From Candidatus Brachythrix odensensis (GTDB lineage: Bacteria; Chloroflexota; Anaerolineae; J036; Brachytrichaceae), in NCBI GenBank assembly GCA_016714465.1, contig JADKDT010000003.1:62001-126000 (forward strand): a stretch of 64,000 bases of DNA. The letters are read 5' to 3'. Below, in pieces: positions 9,470 to 17,777 of the stretch (position 1 is its first letter; each line of letters opens with the position of its first letter). The position numbers were made by a program, and so were the translations under genes. A model generated the notes under the pieces. That model searched no databases, was not told the origin of the DNA, and worked only from the letters and a program-made list of their open reading frames with translations.

Positions 9470-9847
9470 ATGATCGCAGAACTGAAGCGTTTGACCACCT
9501 ATCACGAGGAAGAACTCGCAGATGCAGTGCCGGAAGCCCCTGAGGACTTCAAGCTCACGCTGATTGCGTTCATCGGACCCGTGGGAACTGTGGGCGCCGA
9601 CATGTTCTTCTTTGACGTGTTCTCTCCATCGCAGGCGAAATCGGCGCAATGCGTTCCCTACGAATTCGGACCGAAGGTCGGCGAGATGTTGGTCCCCGTG
9701 TTTGACCCCGTGAAAATTCGCAAGGCAGTCCAAAGAGCAGTGGATTCGGTTGAAGGTGATACCTATTCTGTGGTGGCAAACAAACTCTCGCGCATTCTCT
9801 TCTGGGAGTATTCGGGCTATCGTCCTGGCGATGGCGAAAAGACGTAA
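9470..9847 (+). CDS. Imm8-like immunity protein (orphan)
   Basis: Protein of 125 aa from the chosen start, resembling the Imm8 immunity family linked to contact-dependent toxins. The pattern is MIAELKRLTTY at the start, then PEDFKLTLIAFIGPVG, then ADMFFFDVFSP. No toxin gene is adjacent. An upstream in-frame TTG (9377) or ATG (9401) would add about 30 or 23 residues that do not fit the family; GGGA lies before 9470. Base composition looks lower in GC than neighbours and the gene sits between two inverted hairpin copies, which suggests acquisition. Confidence 0.5.
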   Translation: MIAELKRLTTYHEEELADAVPEAPEDFKLTLIAFIGPVGTVGADMFFFDVFSPSQAKSAQCVPYEFGPKVGEMLVPVFDPVKIRKAVQRAVDSVEGDTYSVVANKLSRILFWEYSGYRPGDGEKT

Positions 9848-9881
9848 TACGAATAAGAACGCGCAGAACCTACCCCACCGC

Positions 9882-9960
9882 ATGCCCCTCCGGCGGCTTG
9901 TTCTTGTTGAAGCTCCGATACAGCGCTAGATCGTAGACGATCTTCAGCCCGCCGATGAAG
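9882..9960 (-). pseudogene. Duplicated 3' tail of the MFS transporter gene
   Basis: About 79 nt nearly identical to 10,054-10,135, the last codons of the MFS gene, with a 3-nt deletion and a few substitutions and without the stop codon. Hairpin copy B separates the two copies. Confidence 0.85.
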
Positions 9961-9963
9961 TGA

Positions 9964-10039
9964 GCCTGCACCTCGGAGGTAGGCGCCCCAGGACCGTCAT
10001 CGCATAGAGTCGCAGGCACCTACCTCCGAGGTGCAGGCA
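9964..10039. repeat. Hairpin element, copy B (inverted relative to copy A)
   Basis: Arms of 24 nt (GCCTGCACCTCGGAGGTAGG and its complement, one mismatch). Read on the minus strand, the loop matches copy A (CGACTCTAT, then TGACGG). It lies between the MFS gene end and its duplicated tail. Confidence 0.9.
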
Positions 10040-10041
10040 CA

Positions 10042-11256
10042 TCATGCTTCCTTATGCTCCTCCGGCGGCTTGTTCTTGTTGAAGCTCCGATACAGGGCCA
10101 GGTCGTAGACGATCTTCAGCCCGCCGGCGATGAAGAAAGGCAGCGACAACAACGATGCCGAGGCCAGCATCGGCCCGGCCAGGCTGGGCGAGATCGCCGC
10201 GCCCACGCTCCGCGCGATGCCGGTCACGCCCCCGGCCGCGCTGCGCTCCTCGGGGCGCACAACCGCCATCGTATAGCTCTGACGGGTCGGCACGTCCATC
10301 TGCGAGATGGCAAAGCGAAATAACAGCATGCCGACGGCCAGGGGCAGGCTCGGCATGAGCGGGACCAGGATCAGCAGCACGTTCGACGGGATGTGGGTGA
10401 ACACCATCGTGTTGATCAGCCCGAACCTGCGCGCCATCGGGGCGGCGACCAGGGCCGAGATCCCGGCCAGCAAGTTGGTGGCAAAGAACACCGCCCCCAG
10501 CGCGCCCGGGGCGATCCCGAATTTGGCGGTCAGCCAGTAGGCCAGAAAGCTGTCGATGACAAAGCCGCCCGCGAAGGCATCCAACGCAAAGAGCGCAGAC
10601 AAGCCCAGCACGATGTTGCGCGACTGGCCGAGGCCAAACATCCCCGTCGGCGCAACGGCAGCGACGGGCGCCTCGACTTTGTCCGACATCCGCCAGAACA
10701 CGAAAGCCAGGCCGATGCCGATCAGGGCGTAGCCGATGACGAGGGCCCGATACGCGTTGACCGTGTCCATCCCGCCATCTCGCAGGGCCTGAACCAGCAA
10801 CCCGCCGCACAAGGCCCCGGTCGCGGTCGCAAACGAGCCGGCCAGGTTGTACCAGGCGAAGACCTGGGTCCGGCGCTGGCTGGGGATGAGCTGGGTGAGG
10901 GCCGCCTGCTCGATCGACAGGAAGGGGCCGATCTCCTTGCCGCTCGGGCTGACCACCCCGATGATGCCGGCAACGGCCAGCAGGAAGGGCTCACGAGTCA
11001 GGGCAAAGACGATCCCGGCCATCAGCATCAGCCCGCTGCCAATGATGAGGGTTTTGCGCCGGCCAAAGCGATCAGCCCGGGTGGTCAGCCACAGCGAGAT
11101 GGCCGCGTCCCCGGCCAGGGTCAGGGTGAACAGCACGCCGACCATCTGCTCGCTCAGCCCGATGCTGGTGAGATACAGCGCCAGCGACACGGACAGAAAA
11201 CCGTAGGCGAACATGCGGGTGATGCGGGTGCTGAACAGGAGCCGAAAATCGGTCAT
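10042..11256 (-). CDS. MFS transporter
   Basis: Major facilitator superfamily permease of 404 aa with about 12 hydrophobic segments. The loop 2-3 signature is visible as RADRFGRRKTLI at about residues 60-72. The middle loop near residue 190 is charged (RMSDKVEAP). Substrate is unknown; the family includes drug and sugar exporters. The start at 11256 overlaps the methyltransferase stop as ATGA, so the two genes form an operon. The C-terminal codons are duplicated downstream beyond a hairpin element. Confidence 0.87.
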   Translation of the reverse strand: MTDFRLLFSTRITRMFAYGFLSVSLALYLTSIGLSEQMVGVLFTLTLAGDAAISLWLTTRADRFGRRKTLIIGSGLMLMAGIVFALTREPFLLAVAGIIGVVSPSGKEIGPFLSIEQAALTQLIPSQRRTQVFAWYNLAGSFATATGALCGGLLVQALRDGGMDTVNAYRALVIGYALIGIGLAFVFWRMSDKVEAPVAAVAPTGMFGLGQSRNIVLGLSALFALDAFAGGFVIDSFLAYWLTAKFGIAPGALGAVFFATNLLAGISALVAAPMARRFGLINTMVFTHIPSNVLLILVPLMPSLPLAVGMLLFRFAISQMDVPTRQSYTMAVVRPEERSAAGGVTGIARSVGAAISPSLAGPMLASASLLSLPFFIAGGLKIVYDLALYRSFNKNKPPEEHKEA

Positions 11257-11846
11257 GACCGCTTCATCCACATCCACACCGACGCCCAGGTCGCGTCGGC
11301 CATCCGGGTCGTGCCGCGCAACATGCGATCAACGATGAAGCCGTCGCGGAAGCCCTCTTCCAGGGTCGACAGCGTTGTCCAACGCTGTTCGTCGGCGTCG
11401 GCCTCGTCGCGCAGGTGGGCAAAGAGCACAAAGGTGCCGCCCGGGCGGAGCAGCCGACGAAGCTGGGCGACGTAGACGGGGACCGCCTCCTTGGGCTGGG
11501 CGTGCAAACAGCCGATGTCGATGGCGAGGTCGAACGGCGGCTCAAGCTGGTCAAGGGCGAGGACCGACCCGACGTGCAGCGTCACCCGATCGGCAGCGCC
11601 CGCGGCGATGACCCGCTCCCTGGCCTGCGCGATGGCCTCTGGCACAAAGTCGACCCCCTCACACTGCCATCCGCGTTGGGCGAGGTAGATACATGAGCGG
11701 GCCAGCCCGCAGCCGAGATCGAGCGCGCGGCCGGGCGGCAGGGCCTCACACAGCGCGATGATTTCGGGCGGGGGAAGCTCATCCGCCCACGGCAGATTGC
11801 CGCTCCGATAGCGCTCGGTCATGGTCGTGAACAGGTCATCGGGCAT
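11253..11846 (-). CDS. Class I SAM-dependent methyltransferase
   Basis: Small Rossmann-fold methyltransferase of 197 aa, close in style to the TehB/thiopurine-type group. SAM-binding motif I is ALDLGCGLARSCIYLA, motif II has CEGVDFVPEAI and the motif-IV-like segment is DLAIDIGCLH. The substrate is unknown; metalloid or small thiol detoxification would suit the coupled efflux pump (inference). The start at 11846 follows TATACT by 8 nt on the minus strand. Confidence 0.85.
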   Translation of the reverse strand: MPDDLFTTMTERYRSGNLPWADELPPPEIIALCEALPPGRALDLGCGLARSCIYLAQRGWQCEGVDFVPEAIAQARERVIAAGAADRVTLHVGSVLALDQLEPPFDLAIDIGCLHAQPKEAVPVYVAQLRRLLRPGGTFVLFAHLRDEADADEQRWTTLSTLEEGFRDGFIVDRMLRGTTRMADATWASVWMWMKRS

Positions 11847-11853
11847 GGCGTTT

Positions 11854-11928
11854 GAGTATAGGGCGAGGCGAGACTCCCCGCCCCGGCGTATGCCGGGGCG
11901 GGGAGTCTCGTCTCGCGCACCTATACTC
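11854..11928. promoter_or_regulatory. Palindrome that ends in two divergent -10 boxes
   Basis: Stem of about 35 bp with one mismatch and a 3-nt bulge, core CCCCGGCGTATGCCGGGG. Its outer ends GAGTATAGG and CCTATACTC hold the two -10 hexamers: TATACT on minus (11855-11860, 8 nt from the methyltransferase ATG) and on plus (11922-11927, 6 nt from the pxpA ATG). Both transcripts would be leaderless, and the palindrome forms the shared upstream promoter region. Confidence 0.7.
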
Positions 11929-11933
11929 CCATA

Positions 11934-12686
11934 ATGAAAGTTGACCTCAACGCCGATTGTGGTGAAAGCTTTGGCCGTTGGACATTGGGCGATGACGCGG
12001 CGATTCTGCGCGAGGTGACCAGCGCCAACATCGCCTGCGGCGCGCACGCCGGCGACCCGGAGGTCATGCGGGCGACGGTCCATCTGTGCGTTGGACTCGG
12101 TGTCGCGATCGGCGCCCATCCGGGTTACCCCGATCTGCAGGGCTTCGGGCGGCGGGCTCTGCCGATGACGGCCGGCGAGGTCTTCAACAGCGTACTGGCC
12201 CAGATTGGCGCGCTGCACGCCATCGCCCGGGCCGAAGGCGCGGCGCTGGCTCATGTCAAGGCCCACGGCGCGCTCTACAACCACGCCGCGGCCCATCCGC
12301 CCACGGCCCGGGCCATCGCCGACGCGGTCGCGACCTTTGACCGCGGGCTGATCTTCGTCGCGCTTGCCGGCTCGGGCCTGGCCGAAGCTGGCCGGGCGGC
12401 CGGGCTGCGGGTGGCCGAGGAGGCCTTTGCCGATCGCGCGTATGAAGCCAGCGGCGCGCTGCGGGATCGCAAACTGCCCGGGGCGATGCTCGAGACCGAT
12501 GCGGCCGCCGCCGCCCAGTCCGTCGCCATCGTCGGCGCGGGCGGGCTGACTGCCCATGACGGCAGCCGGGTTGGGCTGCATGCCGACACGATCTGTCTGC
12601 ACGGAGATGCGCCGGGGGCGGCTGCCCGGGCCCGCGCCGTCCGCGCCGCGCTGGCGGCCGCCGGCATTACGATCGCGCGGCTGTAA
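11934..12686 (+). CDS. pxpA: 5-oxoprolinase subunit A (PxpA, LamB/YcsF family)
   Basis: LamB/YcsF protein of 250 aa. In Bacillus PxpA acts with PxpB and PxpC to hydrolyse 5-oxoproline to glutamate with ATP. Family signatures are DLNADCGESFG at the start, SANIACGAHAGDP, GAHPGYPD, HVKAHGALYNH and near the end VGLHADTICLHGD. pxpB and pxpC are not adjacent, which is unusual, so they lie elsewhere or the protein works differently here. TATACT ends 6 nt before the ATG. Confidence 0.9.
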   Translation: MKVDLNADCGESFGRWTLGDDAAILREVTSANIACGAHAGDPEVMRATVHLCVGLGVAIGAHPGYPDLQGFGRRALPMTAGEVFNSVLAQIGALHAIARAEGAALAHVKAHGALYNHAAAHPPTARAIADAVATFDRGLIFVALAGSGLAEAGRAAGLRVAEEAFADRAYEASGALRDRKLPGAMLETDAAAAAQSVAIVGAGGLTAHDGSRVGLHADTICLHGDAPGAAARARAVRAALAAAGITIARL

Positions 12687-12693
12687 GGATTTG

Positions 12694-12778
12694 TCCGCAG
12701 ATTACGCAGATTCTGGATATTTATAGCGCCCGTCAAGTCCCCATTGACCAATCGGCGCAAATCTGCGTAATCTGCGGA
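12694..12778. repeat. Inverted repeat of the TCCGCAGATT family
   Basis: Arms TCCGCAGATTACGCAGATT and its complement flank about 46 nt. It is related to the element at 8,228-8,391. Confidence 0.85.
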
Positions 12779-12814
12779 TAGATTCCTGCCGCGGACAGGC
12801 AGAGTCCCTTGGCG

Positions 12815-12820
12815 TAACAT
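12815..12820 (+). promoter_or_regulatory. -10 element, probable leaderless mRNA (cupin gene)
   Basis: TAACAT ends 6 nt before the ATG at 12827. Confidence 0.45.
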
Positions 12821-12826
12821 ACGCGT

Positions 12827-13174
12827 ATGGACAAACAACACGAGTGGGTGACGATGTTCGAGGGCGTGCGCCGCCGCATCGTCGCCGATGGCAAGAACGT
12901 GATGCAGGTCAAGATCGAGTTGGGCAAGGGCACCTCGGTGCCGCGCCATCGCCACGAGCACGAGCAGATCTCCTTCATCCACAGCGGACGTTGCCGCTTC
13001 GATCTCGACGGCAAGATCATCATTGCCGGCCCGGGCGAAACGATCATGATCCCCTCAATGACCTGGCACGCGGTCGAGACCCTCGAGGACGCGATCGCCC
13101 TCGATACCTTCTCGCCCCCGCGCGAGGACTTCCGCTCGGCCACGCCACCCGATCCGGCCATCTACGGTCGTTGA
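12827..13174 (+). CDS. Cupin-domain protein
   Basis: Single-domain cupin of 115 aa. The metal-binding motif 1 is visible as PRHRHEHEQISFIHSG (His, His, Glu) and motif 2 as PGETIMIPSMTWHAV with the last His ligand. Such proteins range from small dioxygenases and isomerases to sugar or ligand sensors; the sequence does not discriminate. It precedes the P450 gene with a perfect palindrome in between, so it is probably a separate transcription unit. Confidence 0.85.
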   Translation: MDKQHEWVTMFEGVRRRIVADGKNVMQVKIELGKGTSVPRHRHEHEQISFIHSGRCRFDLDGKIIIAGPGETIMIPSMTWHAVETLEDAIALDTFSPPREDFRSATPPDPAIYGR

Positions 13175-13188
13175 CACCCTGGGTGTTT

Positions 13189-13239
13189 GTGCGCGACATT
13201 CACCGTCCCGGCGCAGCCGGGACGGTGAATGTCGCGCAC
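13189..13239. repeat. Perfect palindrome
   Basis: Two perfect 24-nt arms with a GCA loop (stem ends GTGCGCGAC, inner GTCCCGGC). It lies between the cupin and P450 genes, 8 nt before the P450 ATG, so it may end cupin transcripts or control P450 initiation. Confidence 0.93.
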
Positions 13240-13246
13240 GATCACC

Positions 13247-14635
13247 ATGGATATCCAGATGAACCAAACCGCAAATCCACCCGCGGCCGCGGCCGGCAAG
13301 GCCGGCGGCAAACCGCCCCTCGCGCCCGGCCTGCCCGTGCTGGGTAACGCCCTCAGCATGCGGATCGATCCGCTGGCCTATCTGCTCGGCCTGTATCGCG
13401 AGCATGGGCCGGTCTTCCGCGTCCGCCTGCTGTCGCGTGAATACACGATTATGGCCGGCCTCGACGCCAACCGCTTTCTGGCCCGCGAGGCGGGCGAGTA
13501 TCTGGGCAGCGTCGAGCTGTTCGGCGGCTTCGCCCGCGAGCTGGGTTCGGAAGCCTTTATGGTCGCCCTCGACGGTGTGCCGCACCGCCACCAGCGCAAG
13601 GTCCAGCGCCGGGGCTATGGCCGCGAGATCCTGCTTGGGCGGATCGGCGAGGTCGTCGACCTGACCCGCACGTCCACCCGCGACTGGAAAGAGGGCACGA
13701 CGTTTGCGGTCTTCCCCACTGTGCAGCGGATCATCACCGAGCAGCTTGGGATCCTGCTGGCCAGCCAGCCCTGCGGCGATTACTTTGAATCGTTGTGGAC
13801 GCTGCTCAACACGAACATGAAGGTCCATGTCATGAAGACCCACCCGAAGTTCATGTTGCGCCTGCCGGCCTACACCCGCGCCCGCGCGCGCGCGATGGAA
13901 TTGGCCCGCAACGTGCTGGCCTGGCATCGCGCCCATCCGCCCACCGACCGGCCGGCTGATCTGCTCGACGATCTGGTCGCTGGGGTGGATGAGAACGGGC
14001 AACCCTACTCGGAGCCGACCCTGATCGCGGCGACGCTGGGCCCGTATTTCGCCGGGATGGACACGGTCGCCTCGACGGCCAGCTTCATGCTCTACGCCAT
14101 CCTGCATTACCCGGGCGTGCTCGGGCGGGTCCAGGCCGAGGTCGACGCCGCCTTCGCGGCCAGCGGTGGGACGCTGACCGTCGAGGCCCTCAAGGGCATG
14201 AGCGCGCTGCACGGCGCGGCGATGGAGACGCTCCGGATGTATCCGGTCGCCCCCTTCACCCCGCGCACAGTCACCCAGCCCTTCGAGTTTGGCGGCTACG
14301 CCTTCACCCCGGGGACCGAGGTCATGGTGGCCAACGCTCTGACCCAATACCTGCCGGAGTACTTCCCCGAGCCCGAGCGCTTTGACATCGACCGGCACGC
14401 CCGGGCCGACCGGCCCAAGGTCCCGAACACCTACGCCCCGTTTACCCTCGGCTCGCACACCTGCCTGGGGGCGGGGATGGCCGAGTCGCAGCTCATGGTC
14501 GTGATCGCGACGCTGCTGCGCCACTTCGAGTTCGCCCTGCCCAGCCCGGATTACCAGGTGGAGATCCAGGCCGCCCCGATCCCGAACCCGGGCAAAGGGT
14601 TGACGGTGAAGGTTGTGCGCCGGCGGTCGGTCTAG
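13247..14635 (+). CDS. Cytochrome P450
   Basis: Haem-thiolate monooxygenase of 462 aa. The I-helix oxygen-activation motif is AGMDTVAS, the K-helix ExxR is ETLRMYP, and the haem-binding loop is FTLGSHTCLGAG with the proximal Cys. It resembles CYP51-like bacterial P450s; substrate unknown, and no ferredoxin partner is adjacent. Start is 13247 (or 13259, also ATG); the GTG at 13229 lies inside the palindrome and is rejected. Its stop shares CTAG with the stop of the convergent antiporter gene. Confidence 0.93.
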   Translation: MDIQMNQTANPPAAAAGKAGGKPPLAPGLPVLGNALSMRIDPLAYLLGLYREHGPVFRVRLLSREYTIMAGLDANRFLAREAGEYLGSVELFGGFARELGSEAFMVALDGVPHRHQRKVQRRGYGREILLGRIGEVVDLTRTSTRDWKEGTTFAVFPTVQRIITEQLGILLASQPCGDYFESLWTLLNTNMKVHVMKTHPKFMLRLPAYTRARARAMELARNVLAWHRAHPPTDRPADLLDDLVAGVDENGQPYSEPTLIAATLGPYFAGMDTVASTASFMLYAILHYPGVLGRVQAEVDAAFAASGGTLTVEALKGMSALHGAAMETLRMYPVAPFTPRTVTQPFEFGGYAFTPGTEVMVANALTQYLPEYFPEPERFDIDRHARADRPKVPNTYAPFTLGSHTCLGAGMAESQLMVVIATLLRHFEFALPSPDYQVEIQAAPIPNPGKGLTVKVVRRRSV

Positions 14636-16635
14636 TTGCCCGGCCCCAGGAGCCGCCCGGCCGTCTCGATCTGTTCCGCGTCGCCGATCAACGCGATCCG
14701 GTCGCCCGCCTGAAAGGCGGTCACGGATTTGGGGTTGGCCATGAGCGTCTTCCCGCGCTGGATGGCGACGACTGACGCGCCGGCGCGGGCCCGCAGGTTC
14801 GCCTCGGCCAGGGACTGCCCCGCGACCGGGCTGCCGGCCGGCACGGTCAGCCAGGAGACGTCGATGCCGGGCAGCGTGTCAATGAGCCGGTCCAGCAGCC
14901 GATGCTCTTCCTCGGTATCGATCTGAAGATCGTAGTGGTCGCGCCGGACCGCGTCGGTGTACTCGTGAATCTCGCGCAGGGGGAAGCCCAGGCGGAGCAG
15001 GGTGTGGCGCAGAAGCTCGAGCCCGCCCTCGAGCTCAGGGTAGATGACATCCTGGGCGCCCAGATCTCCCAGGCGCTTCACCCCCTCGCGGGTGGCGGCC
15101 CGCGCGACGATGGGCAGGTCCGGGGCCAGCGCGCGGGCCGTTCCGACGACCAGGGCGCTGGCCGATTCGTCCGGGCCGGCCACGACCAGAGCCCGGGCGC
15201 GATCCAGATGGGCGTGGGTGAGCACCTCCGAATTCGCGGCATCGCCGAACAGGCCGGGGATGCCCTGGCGTTTCAGTTCCTCGACCTGGGCGGCGTCGGC
15301 GTGAACGACAACGATCGGAATCGAGATGCCCCGGAGCAGCCCGGCGATCTGATGCCCGACCCGCCCATAGCCGACGAGGACGACATGCCCATTCTCCGGC
15401 TGACCGGCCTCAGTCAGAGCCAGCGGCGCCGGGCTGGCCCGGTCCAGTCGCTTCCACAACGGCGGGACGCGCCGCAGCATTTTCTCCAGTGGCGCCTGCA
15501 GGCGGAACATGGCTGGATTCAGGGTGATGGAGATGAGGGCGACCGCCAGAATCAGCGAATACTGGTCCTGGTTGAGCAGTCCCAGCGAAACGCCGGCCTG
15601 GCCGAGGATGAAGGAGAACTCTCCGATCTGGCTGAGGGCGAGGGCGACCACGATGGTGGTCCGGGCGGGCCAGGGGAAGATTAATCCGAGCAGCACGGTG
15701 ATGATCGGCTTGCCGACCACGACGAGGGCGGTCAGCCCGAGGACGGTCACCCAGTTGGCGAGCACGTATCCGGGGTTGACCAGCATCCCGACCGAGACGA
15801 AGAACAGGGTGGCGAACACCTCGCGAAAGGGAAGAACATCCGCCCCGGCCTGATGGCTGAGGGGCGATTCACTGACCACGACACCGGCGACGAAGGCGCC
15901 CAGGGCCAGCGACACGCCAAAGACTTGGGCGGCGCCGACGGCGGTGCCCAGGGCGATGGTCATGACGGCCAGGATGAACAGCTCGCGCGAGCGGGTATGG
16001 GCGACCCGGAGCAGGATCCAGGGGATGAGGCGAGTGCCGGCCAGCAGGACGAGGACGGCGAACCCGGCGGCCTTGAGCAGGGTAAGGCCGAGCTGGGCCC
16101 AATCGAACCCGCCCGATTGACTGGCCAGGGTGGGCATCAGGACCAGGATCAGGACGGTGGCCAGGTCTTCGAGGATGAGCCAGCCGATGGCGGCCTGGCC
16201 CTGAGGTGTATTCAACAGACCGTTGTCCATGAGCCCGCGCAGAAGGACGACCGTGCTGGCGACCGAGATGGCCAGGCCGAGGACGAGCCCGGCGGTGGGC
16301 GTCCAGCCCCAGGCCTGGCTGATGCCGAAGCCGAGCAGGGTGGCCAGGGCCATCTGGCCGAGCGCGCCGGGGATGGCGATGGCCCGGACCTTCCACAGGT
16401 CGTTCAGCGAAAAATGCAGGCCGACCCCGAACATGAGCAGGATGACGCCCAACTCGGCGAGTTGCTGGATGGTATGCGTGTCGCCGACGAAGCCGGGGGT
16501 GAAGGGGCCGATGACGATCCCGGCAAGGAGGTAGCCGACGATGGTCGGCAGCCCGATCCGGCGGGCAATGACCCCGCCGATAAAGGCCACGACCAGGGCC
16601 ATGGCGATCTCGATCAACAGCGCGACTTCATGCAT
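14632..16635 (-). CDS. CPA2 cation:proton antiporter, KefB/YbaL-like, with TrkA-N and TrkA-C domains
   Basis: Membrane antiporter of 667 aa. About 12-13 hydrophobic segments span residues 5-390. The RCK/TrkA-N Rossmann domain begins HVVLVGYGRVGHQIAGLL near residue 415, and a TrkA-C domain follows at about 575-660. Family members exchange K+ or Na+ for H+ and are gated by nucleotides or glutathione adducts. GGAG lies 7 nt before the ATG. The stop overlaps the P450 stop, so the genes are convergent without a spacer. Confidence 0.9.
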   Translation of the reverse strand: MHEVALLIEIAMALVVAFIGGVIARRIGLPTIVGYLLAGIVIGPFTPGFVGDTHTIQQLAELGVILLMFGVGLHFSLNDLWKVRAIAIPGALGQMALATLLGFGISQAWGWTPTAGLVLGLAISVASTVVLLRGLMDNGLLNTPQGQAAIGWLILEDLATVLILVLMPTLASQSGGFDWAQLGLTLLKAAGFAVLVLLAGTRLIPWILLRVAHTRSRELFILAVMTIALGTAVGAAQVFGVSLALGAFVAGVVVSESPLSHQAGADVLPFREVFATLFFVSVGMLVNPGYVLANWVTVLGLTALVVVGKPIITVLLGLIFPWPARTTIVVALALSQIGEFSFILGQAGVSLGLLNQDQYSLILAVALISITLNPAMFRLQAPLEKMLRRVPPLWKRLDRASPAPLALTEAGQPENGHVVLVGYGRVGHQIAGLLRGISIPIVVVHADAAQVEELKRQGIPGLFGDAANSEVLTHAHLDRARALVVAGPDESASALVVGTARALAPDLPIVARAATREGVKRLGDLGAQDVIYPELEGGLELLRHTLLRLGFPLREIHEYTDAVRRDHYDLQIDTEEEHRLLDRLIDTLPGIDVSWLTVPAGSPVAGQSLAEANLRARAGASVVAIQRGKTLMANPKSVTAFQAGDRIALIGDAEQIETAGRLLGPGN

Positions 16636-16737
16636 GTTCGTCTCCGTTCACGACGCGTGCAATATGCCCGTTCCTAATGCCGGACGAGCATATCACAGCG
16701 GGGCGCATACGCCGGCGTTGGCCAGTTGCGCCCCATG

Positions 16738-16807
16738 ATGTAGGGGCGACAGCACCCGCCATCGAACTGTTGCACGCCCGAACGTTTCGGCGGGTGCTTC
16801 GCCCGCA
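16738..16807. repeat. AGGGGCGACAGCACCCGCC hairpin, copy 1
   Basis: Left arm AGGGGCGACAGCACCCGCC pairs with GGCGGGTGCTTCGCCC downstream. A direct second copy lies at 17,778-17,848, on the other side of vapBC. Confidence 0.8.
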
Positions 16808-16998
16808 CGTACACCCGTTGTGCACCGCGGCACCGTGGCGATATTGCCCGGCCGCGCTACGGGCCCCGCGCTCGCCCTGAGCGGCCCGCTCCGCGGGCAG
16901 GTCGAAGGGTTCGCGCGGGATGACGGGCGTTGGCGGCGTTGCCCCTCGGTGGTTACGGGACCTTCCGTGCAATTCGTTTCATCCTCCGAATCCGTGAT

Positions 16999-17028
16999 TT
17001 GGACATGATGCTTTCACATGTTATCATG
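16999..17028 (+). promoter_or_regulatory. vapBC promoter and candidate autoregulatory operator
   Basis: TTGGAC at 16999-17004, 17 nt, TATCAT at 17022-17027; the vapB ATG begins 7 nt later, so the mRNA is probably leaderless. CATGAT (17004-17009) and ATCATG (17023-17028) form an inverted repeat across the promoter, with ACATGT between them, a likely site for repression by the VapBC complex. Confidence 0.6.
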
Positions 17029-17033
17029 TACAC

Positions 17034-17300
17034 ATGGATGATATGACCACCACCCTTACCGAACGTGGGCAGACCTCCGTGCCCGCGGCGATCCGCAAGC
17101 AGGCCGGCTTGGCGCCCGGCCAGGCTCTGCGCTGGGAGTTTGTGTCCGAACACGAATTGCGGGTGGTTATTCCCGAAGACGCCAAAACACCGCCCAACGC
17201 CGTGGCGATGATCGGCTTCGCGCGGAGGGTCAACCCTGGCCTCCCGCCGACAACCGCCGCGATGCTTGAGCTCCTCCGCGCCGGTGAGACCGACGTATGA
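17034..17300 (+). CDS. AbrB/MazE-type antitoxin (VapB-like)
   Basis: Antitoxin of 88 aa. A swapped-hairpin AbrB DNA-binding domain is seen at residues 5-45 (TLTERGQTSVPAAIRKQAG, then LAPGQALRW). The C-terminal tail probably wraps the toxin. Its stop overlaps the toxin start as ATGA. It likely neutralises the PIN toxin and represses its own promoter, which contains an inverted repeat. An internal ATG (MTTTLTERG) is an alternative start. Confidence 0.85.
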   Translation: MDDMTTTLTERGQTSVPAAIRKQAGLAPGQALRWEFVSEHELRVVIPEDAKTPPNAVAMIGFARRVNPGLPPTTAAMLELLRAGETDV

Positions 17301-17728
17301 GCTGGGTGATCGACACCTGCGTCCTGCTCGACATCGCCCTGGGCGATCCGAAGTTCGCCATCGGTTCGGCCCAGGCGCTCGACCGCTTGCGCGAGGAGGG
17401 CCTCGTTGCCTGCCCAGTCACGCTGGTCGAAATCGCCCCGGCTCTGGGCGGCAGGCCCGACGCCGCACGAACGTTCTGCGCCGGGATCGGTATCCCGCTG
17501 GACACGGTCTGGACCGCCGACGACACGCTCGCCGGAATGAAGGCCTGGAATGCGTATGTGGCTGCCAAACGGGCTGGCCTGTCGGCCAAGCGCCCGATCG
17601 CCGATATCCTGATCGGCGCATTTGCCCAGCGCCGGCGCGGACTCATCACCCGCAACGCCGCCGAGTTTCGGCGTTGGTTCGGCGCCCTGACCATCGTCGA
17701 TCCCGCAAAGCCGGTGAGACGGCGTTGA
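17297..17728 (+). CDS. PIN-domain toxin (VapC-like ribonuclease)
   Basis: PIN-domain endoribonuclease of 143 aa. The acidic metal site is visible as Asp6 in VIDTCVLLD, Glu in VTLVEIAP and Asp in RPIADILIGAFA, followed by RRGLITRNAAEFRRWF. VapC toxins cut tRNA or rRNA; the target here is unknown. It overlaps the antitoxin by 4 nt. Direct copies of one hairpin family flank the pair. Confidence 0.85.
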   Translation: MSWVIDTCVLLDIALGDPKFAIGSAQALDRLREEGLVACPVTLVEIAPALGGRPDAARTFCAGIGIPLDTVWTADDTLAGMKAWNAYVAAKRAGLSAKRPIADILIGAFAQRRRGLITRNAAEFRRWFGALTIVDPAKPVRRR

Positions 17729-17777
17729 TCGTTTTCAGGGTGTTGGGATGATGGTCCCGCCGCGCCCGCGCGACATG

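Larger units (their letters stand above)
16636..17033. other. Intergenic region, no gene seen
   Basis: About 400 nt between the divergent antiporter and vapB genes. It holds one hairpin of the GGGGCGACAGCACCCGCC family and a degraded CCCTGAGC...GGTCGAAGGG repeat near 16,870-16,910. No convincing reading frame was found. Confidence 0.6.

Noticed and set aside
9256..10039. Insertion sequence with transposase
   Set aside because: The bracketed frame encodes an Imm8-like protein, and no transposase motif was seen anywhere in the window.
12275..12602. Long N-terminal extension of the methyltransferase frame through pxpA
   Set aside because: It is antisense to pxpA; the methyltransferase domain starts cleanly at 11846 beside a -10 box.
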